Source: Pyrococcus furiosus DSM 3638
Lineage (GTDB): Archaea > Methanobacteriota_B > Thermococci > Thermococcales > Thermococcaceae
NCBI RefSeq assembly: GCF_000007305.1
Contig: NC_003413.1
Location: 1,724,141-1,788,140 of the forward strand
Length of the DNA: 64,000 bases
Reading direction: 5' to 3'
Positions 18,670 through 27,833 of the stretch are shown here, in pieces. Position numbers and translations under genes: made by a program. Within the stretch, counting starts at the first letter, position 1, and the number at the start of each line of letters is the position of its first letter. The notes under the pieces are model-generated. The model did no database searches, was not told the origin of the DNA, and saw only the letters and a list, made by a program, of their open reading frames with translations.

Positions 18670-18734
18670 CTCTCTTCAGTTTTGTAAAGACTTAGAGAAT
18701 TTTAAAAATGTTATGTGATTTTTGTTGATAGGTT

Positions 18735-19523
18735 TTATTTCTTAAAGTTTAGAGAATGAAACCCTTCGTCAGAAACCGTCACATTAAATTCAAATGTTGT
18801 TGGCTCAAACTCTTTGCTTGGAGATTTAATGATGATCATTCTCTCTTTTATTTTATCTTCTTTTCTTTCCTCTAATAATGACTGGAAGACTATAACTATA
18901 TCAGACAAGCTTGCTGTCCAGGCAATAAACTTCTTAGACACAATATCAGTGTTTAAGAGGAAAATATCTACAATCTTCCTCTTTTCATACATATTGGCTA
19001 TCCACGCAACCTCAGTATTGAGTAATTTAATTGCAACATCTTCCCCAACCATTGTAGTGAGCCCATCCAGGATATATACTAACTTCACGATCTTCCTATC
19101 CCCTACAACTGGGAATATCTTCTCGTAATATATGTTGGTAATCTTTGGATGTAGTGTTTCGGGAGTTAAGTCTGGAATCTGAAAACTCATTCCATTATAA
19201 GAAGGAACATTGTACTTTGAACCAAATACATCAACAATTAATAACTTGTTCTTTTTTGCTACCTCGTGAATGTCCAAACCTACAAACATAGCTCTAGAAG
19301 CCAACTTTATTACAGGTAAGGTGTAGTTATGGATAACACCAAAGGAATTCTTATGGAGTAATTTCTTGAATATTTCAAATCCTAGGGCCCATCCTAATGA
19401 GAATGCATCATACATTATTGTAACAATGGTACCTTTACCCATAAGCTCGCTTCCAAATATGTAATCCAACTCCTCCACATCAAATAGCCTTGTATCTTCT
19501 TCACTTCTCTCATACATTACCAT
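18735..19523 (-). CDS. DUF257-family protein (copy 1)
   Basis: About 262 residues, resembling the Thermococcales-specific DUF257 family: RecA-like alternating strands and helices (TIVTIMYDAFSLGWALGFEIFKKLL, LLIVDVFGSKY, KLVYILDGLTTMVGEDVAIKLL) but without a recognisable Walker A. I choose ATG 19523 because GAGGGGA lies just before it; TTG 19535 and ATG 19517 are alternatives. A second family member is at 22119. Function is unknown; the fold suggests a degenerate KaiC/RadA-like protein. Confidence 0.65.
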   Translation of the reverse strand: MVMYERSEEDTRLFDVEELDYIFGSELMGKGTIVTIMYDAFSLGWALGFEIFKKLLHKNSFGVIHNYTLPVIKLASRAMFVGLDIHEVAKKNKLLIVDVFGSKYNVPSYNGMSFQIPDLTPETLHPKITNIYYEKIFPVVGDRKIVKLVYILDGLTTMVGEDVAIKLLNTEVAWIANMYEKRKIVDIFLLNTDIVSKKFIAWTASLSDIVIVFQSLLEERKEDKIKERMIIIKSPSKEFEPTTFEFNVTVSDEGFHSLNFKK

Positions 19524-19668
19524 ATTTCCCCTCAAACATTAGTTTTGGACAATATTTAAAAAGTTTTTGCAAGTTATGGATTATATGCAGATATATCTCA
19601 AATTCTGTTGGCCCATGAACATTTAATTATGTAACCCTTATCTTTTATCCAACGTGTAACAGGGAACT

Positions 19669-20193
19669 TTATTCCGATGATACTATCTTGATAAGCCTTA
19701 TTATGTCCTTCACCTCAAGAATACCATGAACTTTTCTTTCCTCATCTATAACTGGAAGGTGATGCTTCCCAGTTTCAACCATAAGTTTTATTGCATTCCC
19801 TAAGTTATCATCAATTTTAATTGTTATGGGCTTCTTAACCATGATATCCTCTACTCTCGAAGCTCTTGTAAGTCCGTATTTTTTCAGCAAACCAATTCCA
19901 ACTATAGAATACCTCCTGGGAGGCATGAAGTAGTGAAGAATGTCCTTCATGGTTATGAATCCAACAAGTCTGTTCTCATCATCAACAACAACTGCTGATG
20001 TCTCCTCAACGTTAAACATGGCTATTAACTCAAAGAGAGGAGTTTCAGGCTTAACCTTAAGAAAATCTCTATCCATAACTAAGCTGACAGGGACTTTCGA
20101 GATGTACCTCAGATTATGGCTTAGCTCCTCTTTTCTAGCGAGCATAATTAACTTTCTTTTACTCATAATTCTCGAAATTTTCCTATTTTTCAT
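19669..20193 (-). CDS. CBS-domain protein
   Basis: A 174-residue protein made of a basic N-terminal segment (1-38) and a tandem pair of CBS motifs (about 38-95 and 115-172), with VMDRDFLKVKPETPLFELIAMF and VEDIMVKKPITIKIDDNLGNAIKLM as the two repeats. CBS pairs bind adenosine-type ligands and act as sensors. It is translationally coupled to nreA through a TAATG stop/start overlap. The role in this operon is unknown. Confidence 0.82.
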   Translation of the reverse strand: MKNRKISRIMSKRKLIMLARKEELSHNLRYISKVPVSLVMDRDFLKVKPETPLFELIAMFNVEETSAVVVDDENRLVGFITMKDILHYFMPPRRYSIVGIGLLKKYGLTRASRVEDIMVKKPITIKIDDNLGNAIKLMVETGKHHLPVIDEERKVHGILEVKDIIRLIKIVSSE

Positions 20194-21410
20194 TACACTA
20201 CCCCCAGGAAGGAAGTTAAACTTCTCTGCTTAAATCTTGTAAGGGTCCAACTCTTCTTGAGGTATTCCTCTAGGGGATGTTCTAATATATTTCCTATCTG
20301 ATTTAAAGCTTCCGCAAGATTTTCAAACTTAATGGGCCCTTTTTCTAATGCTTTCTTAACCCCAACCCTAATTTGCCAAACTCCAACTGGGGCATAGTAT
20401 GCAGGCGTTACCTCCCTAAACACTATTATTCCTGCCTGTCTTTTTCTCTTCCTTAAGTATTCAAGAACGCTGAGGCGAGCAGCGTAATAAGCCCCAGTAG
20501 TTTGCTCTGCATATCCTTTAAGACCCCTAAAGTCTTCATAGTCATGAATAACCGAAGGTTTGGAGGTCCCAAAGAGAGAGCCCTTAAGCCAAACTTCAAG
20601 TAATTCAAAAGAATACGTCATCGGAAGAAGCAAGACAACGTACCTGTTTCCCAGGAATTCATGATGATAAACCTCGAAGTTATCAATTATAGGATTTTTC
20701 AAAATGTTTTTGCGAAGATAATTCCCTATTGTATCCTGAACTGCAGTAATACTCCATCTAGTGGGAACTATTCTCTTTTTCACGCCTAACAGTCCAGCCG
20801 AAAGCAGTCTAATTATATAATATTCATCAAAACCCGACTCATATAAGCCAATAATTGCTTCTCTTGCCTTAAGTTCATCAGATATCGTTTTATCTACCTT
20901 TCTCGGCACTTTTGGATTATCGACGACTTTGAACACCTTTAATTTCCCCCTAGGCCCAAGAGGAGGAGCAAATTCTTCTGGTAAAATATTAATGGCTGGT
21001 TTTTCCTTAAGAATAACTTCACTATCCACAGGCTTTATAGACATGGCTAGCTCTTGAAGAGAATCAATGAGCTTGGAGGATTTTCTAACGTCCACATTGA
21101 CCTTTGCCTCTCCCAAAACTAAGAGAGACCTAAACCTGATTACATCCTCTATTCTCACATTTTCCCAGGATAATGGGCTGTCCATATATTGCGTATCTCC
21201 TTGGATGGGTGGAACGAGGGGACCTACTCTTACGTAGGGATATCCATGCTCACCAACAAAAATACTTGGAGGAGAAGAGCCAAAAAAATCTTCCCTGTTT
21301 ACTAGAGGGGAGACTTCCTTTATAATTCTAACTTTCTGCAATATCGGGCAGACAGGCCTTCCACACAATAATTTTCTTCCTTTACATAAAGCACATAGTT
21401 GAGAGTTCAT
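20193..21410 (-). CDS. nreA: DNA repair protein NreA
   Basis: A 405-residue archaeal protein linked to DNA repair in Haloferax. The N-terminus holds a zinc-finger-like CALC...CGRPVC pattern (residues 6-20). The middle shows the conserved FVGEHGYPYVRVGPLVPP and DTQYMDSP. The C-terminus ends in QRSLTSFL, a PCNA-interacting (PIP) box of the Q-x-x-L-x-x-F-L type. The PIP box suggests recruitment to the sliding clamp. It heads a two-gene operon with the CBS protein. Confidence 0.86.
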   Translation of the reverse strand: MNSQLCALCKGRKLLCGRPVCPILQKVRIIKEVSPLVNREDFFGSSPPSIFVGEHGYPYVRVGPLVPPIQGDTQYMDSPLSWENVRIEDVIRFRSLLVLGEAKVNVDVRKSSKLIDSLQELAMSIKPVDSEVILKEKPAINILPEEFAPPLGPRGKLKVFKVVDNPKVPRKVDKTISDELKAREAIIGLYESGFDEYYIIRLLSAGLLGVKKRIVPTRWSITAVQDTIGNYLRKNILKNPIIDNFEVYHHEFLGNRYVVLLLPMTYSFELLEVWLKGSLFGTSKPSVIHDYEDFRGLKGYAEQTTGAYYAARLSVLEYLRKRKRQAGIIVFREVTPAYYAPVGVWQIRVGVKKALEKGPIKFENLAEALNQIGNILEHPLEEYLKKSWTLTRFKQRSLTSFLGVV

Positions 21411-21512
21411 CTTGCATTTTATAGAACTTTGAGAATTTTAATCTTTTGGACATAGAAAACGATATAAGCTGTTAGATCTAATGACAATTGAAAACCTGAC
21501 AGGTGATGAAAA

Positions 21513-21758
21513 ATGGTGAGGGCATATATTTTATTGACAGTTGAGATAGGAAAAGTACAGAAGGTTATTGAGGAAGTAAAGAAAATACCGGGGGTTATAA
21601 ATGCTGATGCAGTTACTGGGCCTTACGATGCAATAGTCCATATTGAGGCTTCTGACCTAGGAGAACTAACAAGAAAAATCCTTCATGACATTCATAACAT
21701 AGATGGAGTTATAGACACAACAACTGCGATAGTTGTTGAGATGGAGGAAGAAGAGTAA
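21513..21758 (+). CDS. Stand-alone Lrp/AsnC ligand-binding (RAM) protein
   Basis: An 81-residue protein consisting only of the effector domain of Lrp/AsnC regulators (VRAYILLTVEIGKVQKVIEEV, GPYDAIVHIEASDLGEL, IHNIDGVIDTTTAIV), without a helix-turn-helix. Such proteins bind amino acids and form ring oligomers. GGTGATG precedes the ATG. It is convergent with srp19, whose stop is adjacent. Confidence 0.88.
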   Translation: MVRAYILLTVEIGKVQKVIEEVKKIPGVINADAVTGPYDAIVHIEASDLGELTRKILHDIHNIDGVIDTTTAIVVEMEEEE

Positions 21759-22061
21759 CTACGCACTCCTTCTTCTAAACTCTCTAATTTTCTGAGCGAT
21801 TAATTTTAGGGATTTTGACTTACCATACGGACTTTCCAAAACTATCATGCCAAAAGTTCTCAATTCTTCATCAATTCCAGAGAGCCTAGGGTTTAGTTTA
21901 TCTTCCTCTACTCTAATAACTTTGAACTTTAATTCCTCAGCAGCCCTTACTATTTCCTCTACCCTAGGACTTTCGACTGCTATCGACCTGGGAACTATTC
22001 TACCATACTTCCTTGACAATCTTGAGTCAAGCTCACTTGGCCATACTACAAACCTTCCCAT
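21759..22061 (-). CDS. srp19: Signal recognition particle protein SRP19
   Basis: A 100-residue RNA-binding protein that clamps the tips of helices 6 and 8 of 7S RNA and prepares it for SRP54. Characteristic are VVWPSELDSRLSRKYGRIVP at residues 5-24, AVESPRVEEIVRAAEEL, and the basic C-terminus YGKSKSLKLIAQKIREFRRRSA. Divergent from the DUF257 gene at 22119. The 7S RNA gene itself is not in this window. Confidence 0.95.
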   Translation of the reverse strand: MGRFVVWPSELDSRLSRKYGRIVPRSIAVESPRVEEIVRAAEELKFKVIRVEEDKLNPRLSGIDEELRTFGMIVLESPYGKSKSLKLIAQKIREFRRRSA

Positions 22062-22118
22062 TTATTACCCCTCAACATTTAAAAGCTATAACTTTAAAAA
22101 CGATTTGGAGGGGATAAA

Positions 22119-22733
22119 ATGAACTTGCGAGTTTTGGGAAAGATACTATTAGATGAAATGAGAAACGGAGATGTTGCAATAGTTGAATACTCAAGCTCAT
22201 CACCAATCCACAGGCTAGTTTGGGGTGAGATAATCCTAAAATACGTTGATAGATATGAGTTTGTGATAGACGACTTCTTTGGAATTGGTGATGTAATGTT
22301 TAGGACATATTTAAGGAGGATATCGTCTCCAGATGAATACACTAAAATCATGGAGAAAACAAAGAATATAAAGGCAATAAAAATTGGGCCCGGAAAGATT
22401 AGTTATGCTAGTAAAGTCGAAGAATTACCCCTCACGTATAACCTTTCAGAATTCATAAAACTTTACTACCCAATCATAAGAGATATCTTAGCAAAATCTT
22501 CCAAAAGAGTGTTTTTTATAACATTGGGACTTTCACAATACCTATACCTCGGAGAAGCCAAAGCTTTAGAAACAATACTTTTGAGTAGAAGTGTTTTGCC
22601 AATTGAAGACTGGACCTCAATATACTTCCTAAATACGGACGTAGCTCCTGAAAAAGCCGTCGCGGCATTAGAAGAGATTAGCCCAATAGTGATCCAAGTT
22701 AGAAACAATGAAATTCTGGTGAAGAAGATATGA
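22119..22733 (+). CDS. DUF257-family protein (copy 2)
   Basis: A 204-residue paralogue-type protein of the same family as 18735-19523, with shared order of strands (GDVAIVEYSSSSPIHRLVWGEI; FVIDDFFGIGDVMF; VFFITLGLSQYL). No Walker A is present. The last base pairs overlap the trmI start by 4 (ATGA), so it is translationally coupled to a tRNA methyltransferase gene. ATG 22119 is preceded by GGAGGGG. Function unknown. Confidence 0.68.
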   Translation: MNLRVLGKILLDEMRNGDVAIVEYSSSSPIHRLVWGEIILKYVDRYEFVIDDFFGIGDVMFRTYLRRISSPDEYTKIMEKTKNIKAIKIGPGKISYASKVEELPLTYNLSEFIKLYYPIIRDILAKSSKRVFFITLGLSQYLYLGEAKALETILLSRSVLPIEDWTSIYFLNTDVAPEKAVAALEEISPIVIQVRNNEILVKKI

Positions 22734-23491
22734 TTAAAGAAGGGGAAAAAGTTCTCCTCGTTGATCCCAGGGGAAAGAAATACATTATTACTGTAGGAAA
22801 AAAGGATTTCCACACAGATTTGGGCATACTAAAGCTCGAAGAGATAGTTGGCAAGAATTATGGGGAGAGCATAGTAAGTCATAAGGGATATGAATTCAAG
22901 ATCTTAAAGCCGAAAATTGTTGATTTAATTGAAAAAATGAAAAGAGGCCCTCAAATAGTTCATCCTAAGGATGCTGCACTAATTGTGGCCTATGCAGGAA
23001 TTTCCCCAGGAGATTTTATTGTAGAGGCTGGGGTTGGGAGCGGGGCACTAACGCTCTTTTTAGCCAATATCATTGGCCCCACGGGAAGAATTGTTAGCTA
23101 TGAGATCAGGGAAGATTTTGCAAAGCTCGCTTGGGAAAACATAAAATGGGCTGGATTCGATGACAGAGTTGAAATCAAGATAAAAGATATCTATGAAGGA
23201 ATAGACGAAGAGAACGTTGATCATGTTATTCTTGACCTTCCTCAACCTGAGAGAGTTGTAGAGCATGCTGCAAAAGCTTTAAAGCCCGGAGGTTATCTTG
23301 TTGCATATCTCCCCTGTGCGAACCAAGTAATAAGGCTTCATGAAAAACTAGCAGAATTTAGGGATGTATTTCTAAAACCTAAGACCATCGATGTTGTTGT
23401 CTTTGAACAAGAGGTTAAAAAGGAATGTATAAGACCTAGAACGACAATTCTAGCTCATACTGGTTATATAACTTTTGCAAGAAAAAGGTAA
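22730..23491 (+). CDS. trmI: tRNA (adenine57/58-N1)-methyltransferase TrmI
   Basis: SAM-dependent enzyme that makes m1A at positions 57 and 58 of the T-loop. The 253-residue length is usual. The N-terminal beta-barrel (1-75) precedes the Rossmann domain with motif I VEAGVGSGALTLFLA near residue 101, motif II ETEx-like YEIREDFAKLA, and the catalytic-site DLPQPERV near 165. A conserved pair of Cys (PCANQ, KECIRPR) is visible. The stop is immediately followed by an antisense C/D guide RNA. Confidence 0.94.
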   Translation: MIKEGEKVLLVDPRGKKYIITVGKKDFHTDLGILKLEEIVGKNYGESIVSHKGYEFKILKPKIVDLIEKMKRGPQIVHPKDAALIVAYAGISPGDFIVEAGVGSGALTLFLANIIGPTGRIVSYEIREDFAKLAWENIKWAGFDDRVEIKIKDIYEGIDEENVDHVILDLPQPERVVEHAAKALKPGGYLVAYLPCANQVIRLHEKLAEFRDVFLKPKTIDVVVFEQEVKKECIRPRTTILAHTGYITFARKR

Positions 23492-23553
23492 TCAGACGAG
23501 AGGGGGCTCATCATCGTTTTTAGAACTCAGGGTACCGTGAAGTTCATCATCAA
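23489..23553 (-). ncRNA. C/D box guide RNA, antisense after trmI
   Basis: Read on the minus strand: C box ATGATGA (23550-23544), guide ACTTCACGGTACC, D' box CTGA (23530-23527), C' box ATGATGA (23514-23508), guide GCCCCCTCTCGT, D box CTGA (23495-23492). Spacing fits archaeal 2'-O-methylation guides of about 50-65 bases. The first guide complements GGUACCGUGAAGU, close to a conserved 23S rRNA segment. By the N+5 rule the methylated base would be the C in GGUAC. Confidence 0.87.
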
Positions 23554-23590
23554 GCTATAATCTCTAAATACCCTCTTAACATTACCGAAA

Positions 23591-23600
23591 TTTTTATATA
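23591..23600 (+). promoter_or_regulatory. TATA box for tRNA-Val
   Basis: TTTTTATATA about 27-30 bases before the mature 5' end of the tRNA at 23627. Confidence 0.6.
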
Positions 23601-23626
23601 TGCTCTGATTTGGTAGAGTTATGGGC

Positions 23627-23703
23627 GGGCCCGTGGTCTAGCTGGTTATGACGCCGCCCTTACGAGGCGGAGGTCCGGGGTTCGAATCCCCGCGGGCCCA
23701 CCA
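23627..23703 (+). tRNA. tRNA-Val (anticodon UAC)
   Basis: A complete cloverleaf: acceptor GGGCCCG pairs with CGGGCCC, D-arm with TAGCTGGTTA, anticodon stem CCGCC/GGCGG enclosing loop CTTACGA (anticodon TAC at 23661-23663), and T-arm CGGGG TTCGAAT CCCCG. The discriminator is A and CCA is encoded. No intron. It reads GUA codons. Confidence 0.97.
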
Positions 23704-23825
23704 TAAAGGGAACATTAACAATCTGACAAAAATTTTCTGTTATCATTCACATTTATCTGCCACATTATTATTGCCTTTTTAGAAAGCTTTTTATTCCACT
23801 TTCCTTCAAAAGGATTGAGGTGATG

Positions 23826-24075
23826 ATGAGGAGGGATCGACTTTGCTAAATTACCCAAATCTGCCCAGCTAGTTCTGAAAGTTCTTGAAGAACCCATGTC
23901 TTCCAAGGAAATTGCAAAAAGAACAAATCTTTCTGAAAGAACTGTTAGGTATGCAATAAAGCTTCTAAAAGATTCTGGAATCGTAAAGGAGGTTTATCTT
24001 TTGCAAGATGCGAGGAAGAGAGTATATGTTTTGTCAGAGAACTTTAATGACATCCTCGAAGGTAGTCCTACTTAG
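23826..24075 (+). pseudogene. Small HTH regulator with an apparent +1 frameshift near its start
   Basis: The frame 23836-24075 encodes 79 residues with a winged-helix pattern (KSAQLVLKVLEEPMSSKEIAKRT, SERTVRYAIKLLKDSGIVKEVYL) typical of small archaeal MarR-like proteins, but the first in-frame ATG (23896) would cut the domain. An ATG at 23826 with GAGGTG upstream is in another frame; deleting one G from the GGG at 23833-23835 joins it in frame as Met-Arg-Arg-Ile-Asp-Phe. So either the gene is frameshifted, the sequence has an extra G, or a non-standard start is used. It overlaps the convergent gene at 24034 by 42 bases. The ending is intact. Confidence 0.6.
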
Positions 24076-24531
24076 TTCTTCCTCAAATTTTACTCCCAAC
24101 TCAGCTATTTCCTCTGGAGTTATAACTTCCCCCTCCTGGGAATTTATTCCTGGGCAACTCTCGTCATAGTATAACCACAACATTCTTCCCTTATATTGAA
24201 CGGGTTCCTCTCCTTCAACTCCAAGTGGTCTTTTTGACACCATAAACGGATAAATTCTACAGATTAGAGGCCTAATAGGATGGATAGTGCATTTTCCAGT
24301 CCCAGGGTCATGGAAAATACATCCAAGATCCCATTCCCTCACACTTAAAACAAATCTAATATTCCCACCCTCAATTGAAAACGTGAGGAACTTTTGGGGA
24401 TCATGCCCAGACCCAACTAATCGTTTAATATCCGACACCGTAAGATAGACATGTCTTCCCCTACAACAATCCAGACAAAATAGGCACTTAAACCTAACAG
24501 GAGTTATGAAAGGTCTCGGCTTGAATCTCAT
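24034..24531 (-). CDS. YkgJ-type cysteine-cluster protein
   Basis: About 165 residues with the Cys pattern of the YkgJ/COG0727 family: FKCLFCLDCCRGRHVYLT near the N-terminus, then LGCIFHDPGTGKCTIHPIRPLICRIYPF, suggesting a metal or Fe-S cluster. The chosen ATG 24531 (MRFKPRPF) lies about 25 bases after a TATA-like element (TTAAATATA), consistent with a leaderless message; a GTG at 24564 would add 11 residues. Function of the family is unclear. Convergent overlap with the HTH gene. Confidence 0.72.
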   Translation of the reverse strand: MRFKPRPFITPVRFKCLFCLDCCRGRHVYLTVSDIKRLVGSGHDPQKFLTFSIEGGNIRFVLSVREWDLGCIFHDPGTGKCTIHPIRPLICRIYPFMVSKRPLGVEGEEPVQYKGRMLWLYYDESCPGINSQEGEVITPEEIAELGVKFEEELSRTTFEDVIKVL

Positions 24532-24592
24532 GGAAGGCCAAAATGGATAACCTATATTTAACACTTTTCCCTAATACTTATGGGTGAGATTG

Positions 24593-25384
24593 ATGAAACC
24601 CATATGTGAGTTGATTAGCCTCAAAGGTAAGAGGGCCCTTATAACTGGAGCAGCATCAGGGATAGGAAAAGCAACTGCATTCAGATTTGCTGAAGCTGGT
24701 GCTGATCTTTATCTAGTGGATATAAATGAAGAGGGTTTAAAACTTGTAAAGGAGCGAATACAAGAAAAATACGACGTAAACGTTGAAATATTTAGAGTTA
24801 ATTTAGCTAAGAAGCAAGAGATAGACATACTTTGGAAGTTATTAGAGGGCAGAGAGCCAGATATTCTGGTAAACAATGCAGGTGTTTATTGGTTTAAGGA
24901 TTTTGTTGAAGTTGATGAGGAATTCTACAGGAAAGTTATGGCAATTAACCTAGATTCAGTTTTCTGGATGTGCCAGCATTTCATTAGGAGAAGAAAAAAT
25001 CGGGGAGAAGTAATAATAAATGTGAGCTCAATAGAGGCTTTTCTACCCTTTGCAAAAGGTTTAGTCCATTACGACACAGCAAAGCTCGGAGTCGTGGCTT
25101 TAACTAGAGCAATAGCTAGAGAATATGGAAAGACCATTAGAGCGAATGTTGTAGTTCCTGGAGGAATAGAGACCGAGGGGGTTAAAAAGCTAAAGAAAGA
25201 GGCAATAGCAAAATTTGATATGGAGAAGATCTCAACATCGCTCCACTTTAACGCTAGATTACCTATGGGCCGCTTTGGAGATCCCGATGAAGTAGCAAGA
25301 GTTATTTTATTCTTAGCCAGTGACATGGCAAGCTACATTAATGGGGCAGTAATTCCAGTTGATGGTGGCTTTCTGTCAGCCTAG
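24593..25384 (+). CDS. Short-chain dehydrogenase/reductase
   Basis: A 263-residue classical SDR. The cofactor motif is TGAASGIGKATAFRFAEAG near the N-terminus, followed by NNAG (VNNAGVYW), the catalytic Ser in NVSSIEA and YxxxK as YDTAK. The acidic residue after beta-2 (YLVDINEEG) suggests NAD rather than NADP. GGTGA precedes ATG 24593; GTG 24584 is an alternative. Substrate unknown; sugar or alcohol dehydrogenases of this shape are common. Its end overlaps the convergent lipoprotein gene by 9 bases. Confidence 0.88.
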   Translation: MKPICELISLKGKRALITGAASGIGKATAFRFAEAGADLYLVDINEEGLKLVKERIQEKYDVNVEIFRVNLAKKQEIDILWKLLEGREPDILVNNAGVYWFKDFVEVDEEFYRKVMAINLDSVFWMCQHFIRRRKNRGEVIINVSSIEAFLPFAKGLVHYDTAKLGVVALTRAIAREYGKTIRANVVVPGGIETEGVKKLKKEAIAKFDMEKISTSLHFNARLPMGRFGDPDEVARVILFLASDMASYINGAVIPVDGGFLSA

Positions 25385-25975
25385 AGATATAACTCCGCTA
25401 GCAACAATTTCATCATCTTTCTTTACCATAACCTCTACTGTATTTTCTGAAATCTTTCGCGCATAGACTTGAAACTCTGGAGTCTTAGTGCCAAAACTTC
25501 CCAGTAGTACCTCTCCAGAAATTTCATCTAGTTTTGCCTTATAGGTGAACTCTCCTCTTTCCTTGGGGATTATTCTTACTTTCCCCCTAAAAGTCTGGTT
25601 GTTGTAGGCTATAGCTACGGAAACTTCATCTGCTAAAAGATACATCGTATTCTTTAATTGCCTTCCATCTACAGCAACTTCAAAGTCCTGTGGAAGGAAA
25701 GAAGGCCGAAACTCATAGAATGTTAAAGACAGTGTAGAATTGTCCAAGATAACATTCACGGTAAATCCTTTCACACTTGCTTCACTAAACAGCTTCTCCA
25801 CCTCTTCTCGAATTTCTTGAGGGACCTCAAAGGATCCAACAACTTCATTAGTCAGGCATACTCTCTCTACCTTTTCCCCAATTGCTGTTTGTGTAGTTAC
25901 CTTTGTATTTATGCATCCACTACTAAGAATGATAGCAATAATACCCAATATAAATATAGTTTTTGCTGACTTCAT
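25376..25975 (-). CDS. Predicted lipoprotein, function unknown
   Basis: A 199-residue protein with an N-terminal hydrophobic signal and a lipobox-like ILSSGC near residue 20, so the mature protein is probably anchored outside the membrane. The rest is beta-rich with no recognised domain. The start at ATG 25975 is chosen over upstream starts that lie within the elp3 coding region. Divergent from elp3 with a 61-base gap holding both promoters. Confidence 0.7.
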   Translation of the reverse strand: MKSAKTIFILGIIAIILSSGCINTKVTTQTAIGEKVERVCLTNEVVGSFEVPQEIREEVEKLFSEASVKGFTVNVILDNSTLSLTFYEFRPSFLPQDFEVAVDGRQLKNTMYLLADEVSVAIAYNNQTFRGKVRIIPKERGEFTYKAKLDEISGEVLLGSFGTKTPEFQVYARKISENTVEVMVKKDDEIVASGVISLG

Positions 25976-26036
25976 ATTTGTTTGTTGTAATTTACTACTT
26001 ATAAAGATTTCTAATAAGACAAACATTTTAAAGGCT

Positions 26037-27833
26037 ATGCCAGAAGTGTATGAAGAAATGAGCGATGAAGCTTTCAAGGCTGCAATAGAAGAAATTGTAA
26101 ACGCACTCCTGTCTGGAGAGATAAAGAGTAGGGAAGAGTTAGAGAGGATTAAGGTAGAGGTGGCTAAAAAGTACCACCTTCCAAAGTTTCCAAAGAACTC
26201 CGACATATGGAAAGCCCTTCCCAAAGATGCAAGAGAGAAGTTTAGAGACCTTCTAAAAAAGAAACCTACAAGAACGATAAGTGGAGTAGCAGTAGTTGCA
26301 ATGATGACGAAACCCTTCCCATGCCCCCATGGGAGATGTATTTACTGCCCAGGTGGACCAGCAGTTGGTTCACCTCAAAGTTACACTGGAAAAGAACCCT
26401 CAGCTTTGAGAGCCTCTCAATACGCTTATCATCCTTACATAATAATGATGGCCAGGCTAAAGCAACTCTACGATATTGGCCACCCAATAGATAAAGTCGA
26501 AGTTATAATACAAGGCGGGACATTCCCTGCAACTGATCTAGACTACCAAGAATGGTACATCAAGTGTGCCTTTAAAGCCATGAATGATTTCTGGTACTTT
26601 AAGGACATAGAAAACTTGGAGGAAAAGCTAGTTCGCCTAATTCTGCTAAAAGATGAGTCGGTTCTTAATGAAGATCCAAAGTTTAGGAAAGCCTGGGAAA
26701 AAACCCACAAGAAAAAGTTCTATTATTTAGAGGAGGAGCAGAAAAAGAACGAAAAAGCAAAAGTTAGAATGGTTGGTTTAACAATTGAGACGAGGCCCGA
26801 TTGGGCATTTGAGAGACAAATTGATAGGATGTTAGCTTTTGGGACAACTAGAGTCGAGCTTGGAGTACAAACAATTTTCAACTTCATTCATGAAAGGGTA
26901 GGAAGAGGGCACGGAGTTGAAGAAATAATTAAGGCTACTCAACTCCTGAGGGATGCTGGGTTAAAGATAAATTATCACATAATGCCCGGACTCCCTGGGA
27001 GCAACTTTGAAAGGGACCTTTACGTTTTTAAGACGATATTTGAAGATCCGAGATTTAGACCCGACATGTTAAAGATATATCCAACCCTCGTAACTAGAGA
27101 TGCTCCCCTCTACGCATGGTATAAGGCTGGTCTGTATAAGCCTTACACTACAGAAGAGGCCGTGGAGTTACTTGTTGAGGCGTATAAGATATTCCCCAAG
27201 TGGGTTAGGGTCATGAGAATACAGAGGGACATCCCCTCCCACTTAATTGTTGCGGGTGTTAAGCACTCAAATCTAGGACAACTTGTATTTGAGGAACTTG
27301 TAAGGAGGGGAATAAGACCCAGGGAGATAAGGTTTAGAGAGGTAGGCCATCAAATGCAGAAGTTTGGAAAGATGCCCGAAATAGAACACATTAAATTGCT
27401 TAGAGAGGATTATGAAGCTGGGGAGGGAACAGAGATATTCCTAAGCTTTGAAGATGTGAAGAATGACATACTCATAGGTTTCCTAAGGCTGAGAATTCCG
27501 AGCGAAAAAGCCCACAGAAAGGAGATAAACTGCTGTCCCTCAGCCATAGTTAGGGAGCTTCACGTCTACGGACCCATGGTTCCAATAGGGGAAAAGCCGA
27601 AGTACGAATGGCAGCATAGAGGGTATGGAAGAGAACTCCTAGCTGAAGCTGAAAGGATAGCAAGAGAGGAGTTTGATGCAAAGAAAATGCTTATTATTAG
27701 TGGAGTTGGAGTTAGAGAGTACTACAGAAAATTCGGCTATAGAAAAGATGGACCATATGTAAGCAAGAGACTCGACAAGAGGTATGCAGATTACAAGAGG
27801 ACAAATAGGTTTGACGCCGAGCTAAATACTTGA
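26037..27833 (+). CDS. elp3: tRNA carboxymethyluridine synthase Elp3
   Basis: A 598-residue radical-SAM and GNAT enzyme that installs carboxymethyl groups on wobble uridine of tRNA, working alone in archaea. The [4Fe-4S] motif is [12 protein letters not shown] near residue 100. The N-terminal tRNA-binding part, the radical-SAM barrel and the C-terminal acetyltransferase domain ([31 protein letters not shown]) are all present. ATG 26037 is taken; a longer frame beginning at 25911 overlaps the lipoprotein gene. Convergent overlap with xpb by 12 bases. Confidence 0.95.
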   Translation: MPEVYEEMSDEAFKAAIEEIVNALLSGEIKSREELERIKVEVAKKYHLPKFPKNSDIWKALPKDAREKFRDLLKKKPTRTISGVAVVAMMTKPFPCPHGRCIYCPGGPAVGSPQSYTGKEPSALRASQYAYHPYIIMMARLKQLYDIGHPIDKVEVIIQGGTFPATDLDYQEWYIKCAFKAMNDFWYFKDIENLEEKLVRLILLKDESVLNEDPKFRKAWEKTHKKKFYYLEEEQKKNEKAKVRMVGLTIETRPDWAFERQIDRMLAFGTTRVELGVQTIFNFIHERVGRGHGVEEIIKATQLLRDAGLKINYHIMPGLPGSNFERDLYVFKTIFEDPRFRPDMLKIYPTLVTRDAPLYAWYKAGLYKPYTTEEAVELLVEAYKIFPKWVRVMRIQRDIPSHLIVAGVKHSNLGQLVFEELVRRGIRPREIRFREVGHQMQKFGKMPEIEHIKLLREDYEAGEGTEIFLSFEDVKNDILIGFLRLRIPSEKAHRKEINCCPSAIVRELHVYGPMVPIGEKPKYEWQHRGYGRELLAEAERIAREEFDAKKMLIISGVGVREYYRKFGYRKDGPYVSKRLDKRYADYKRTNRFDAELNT

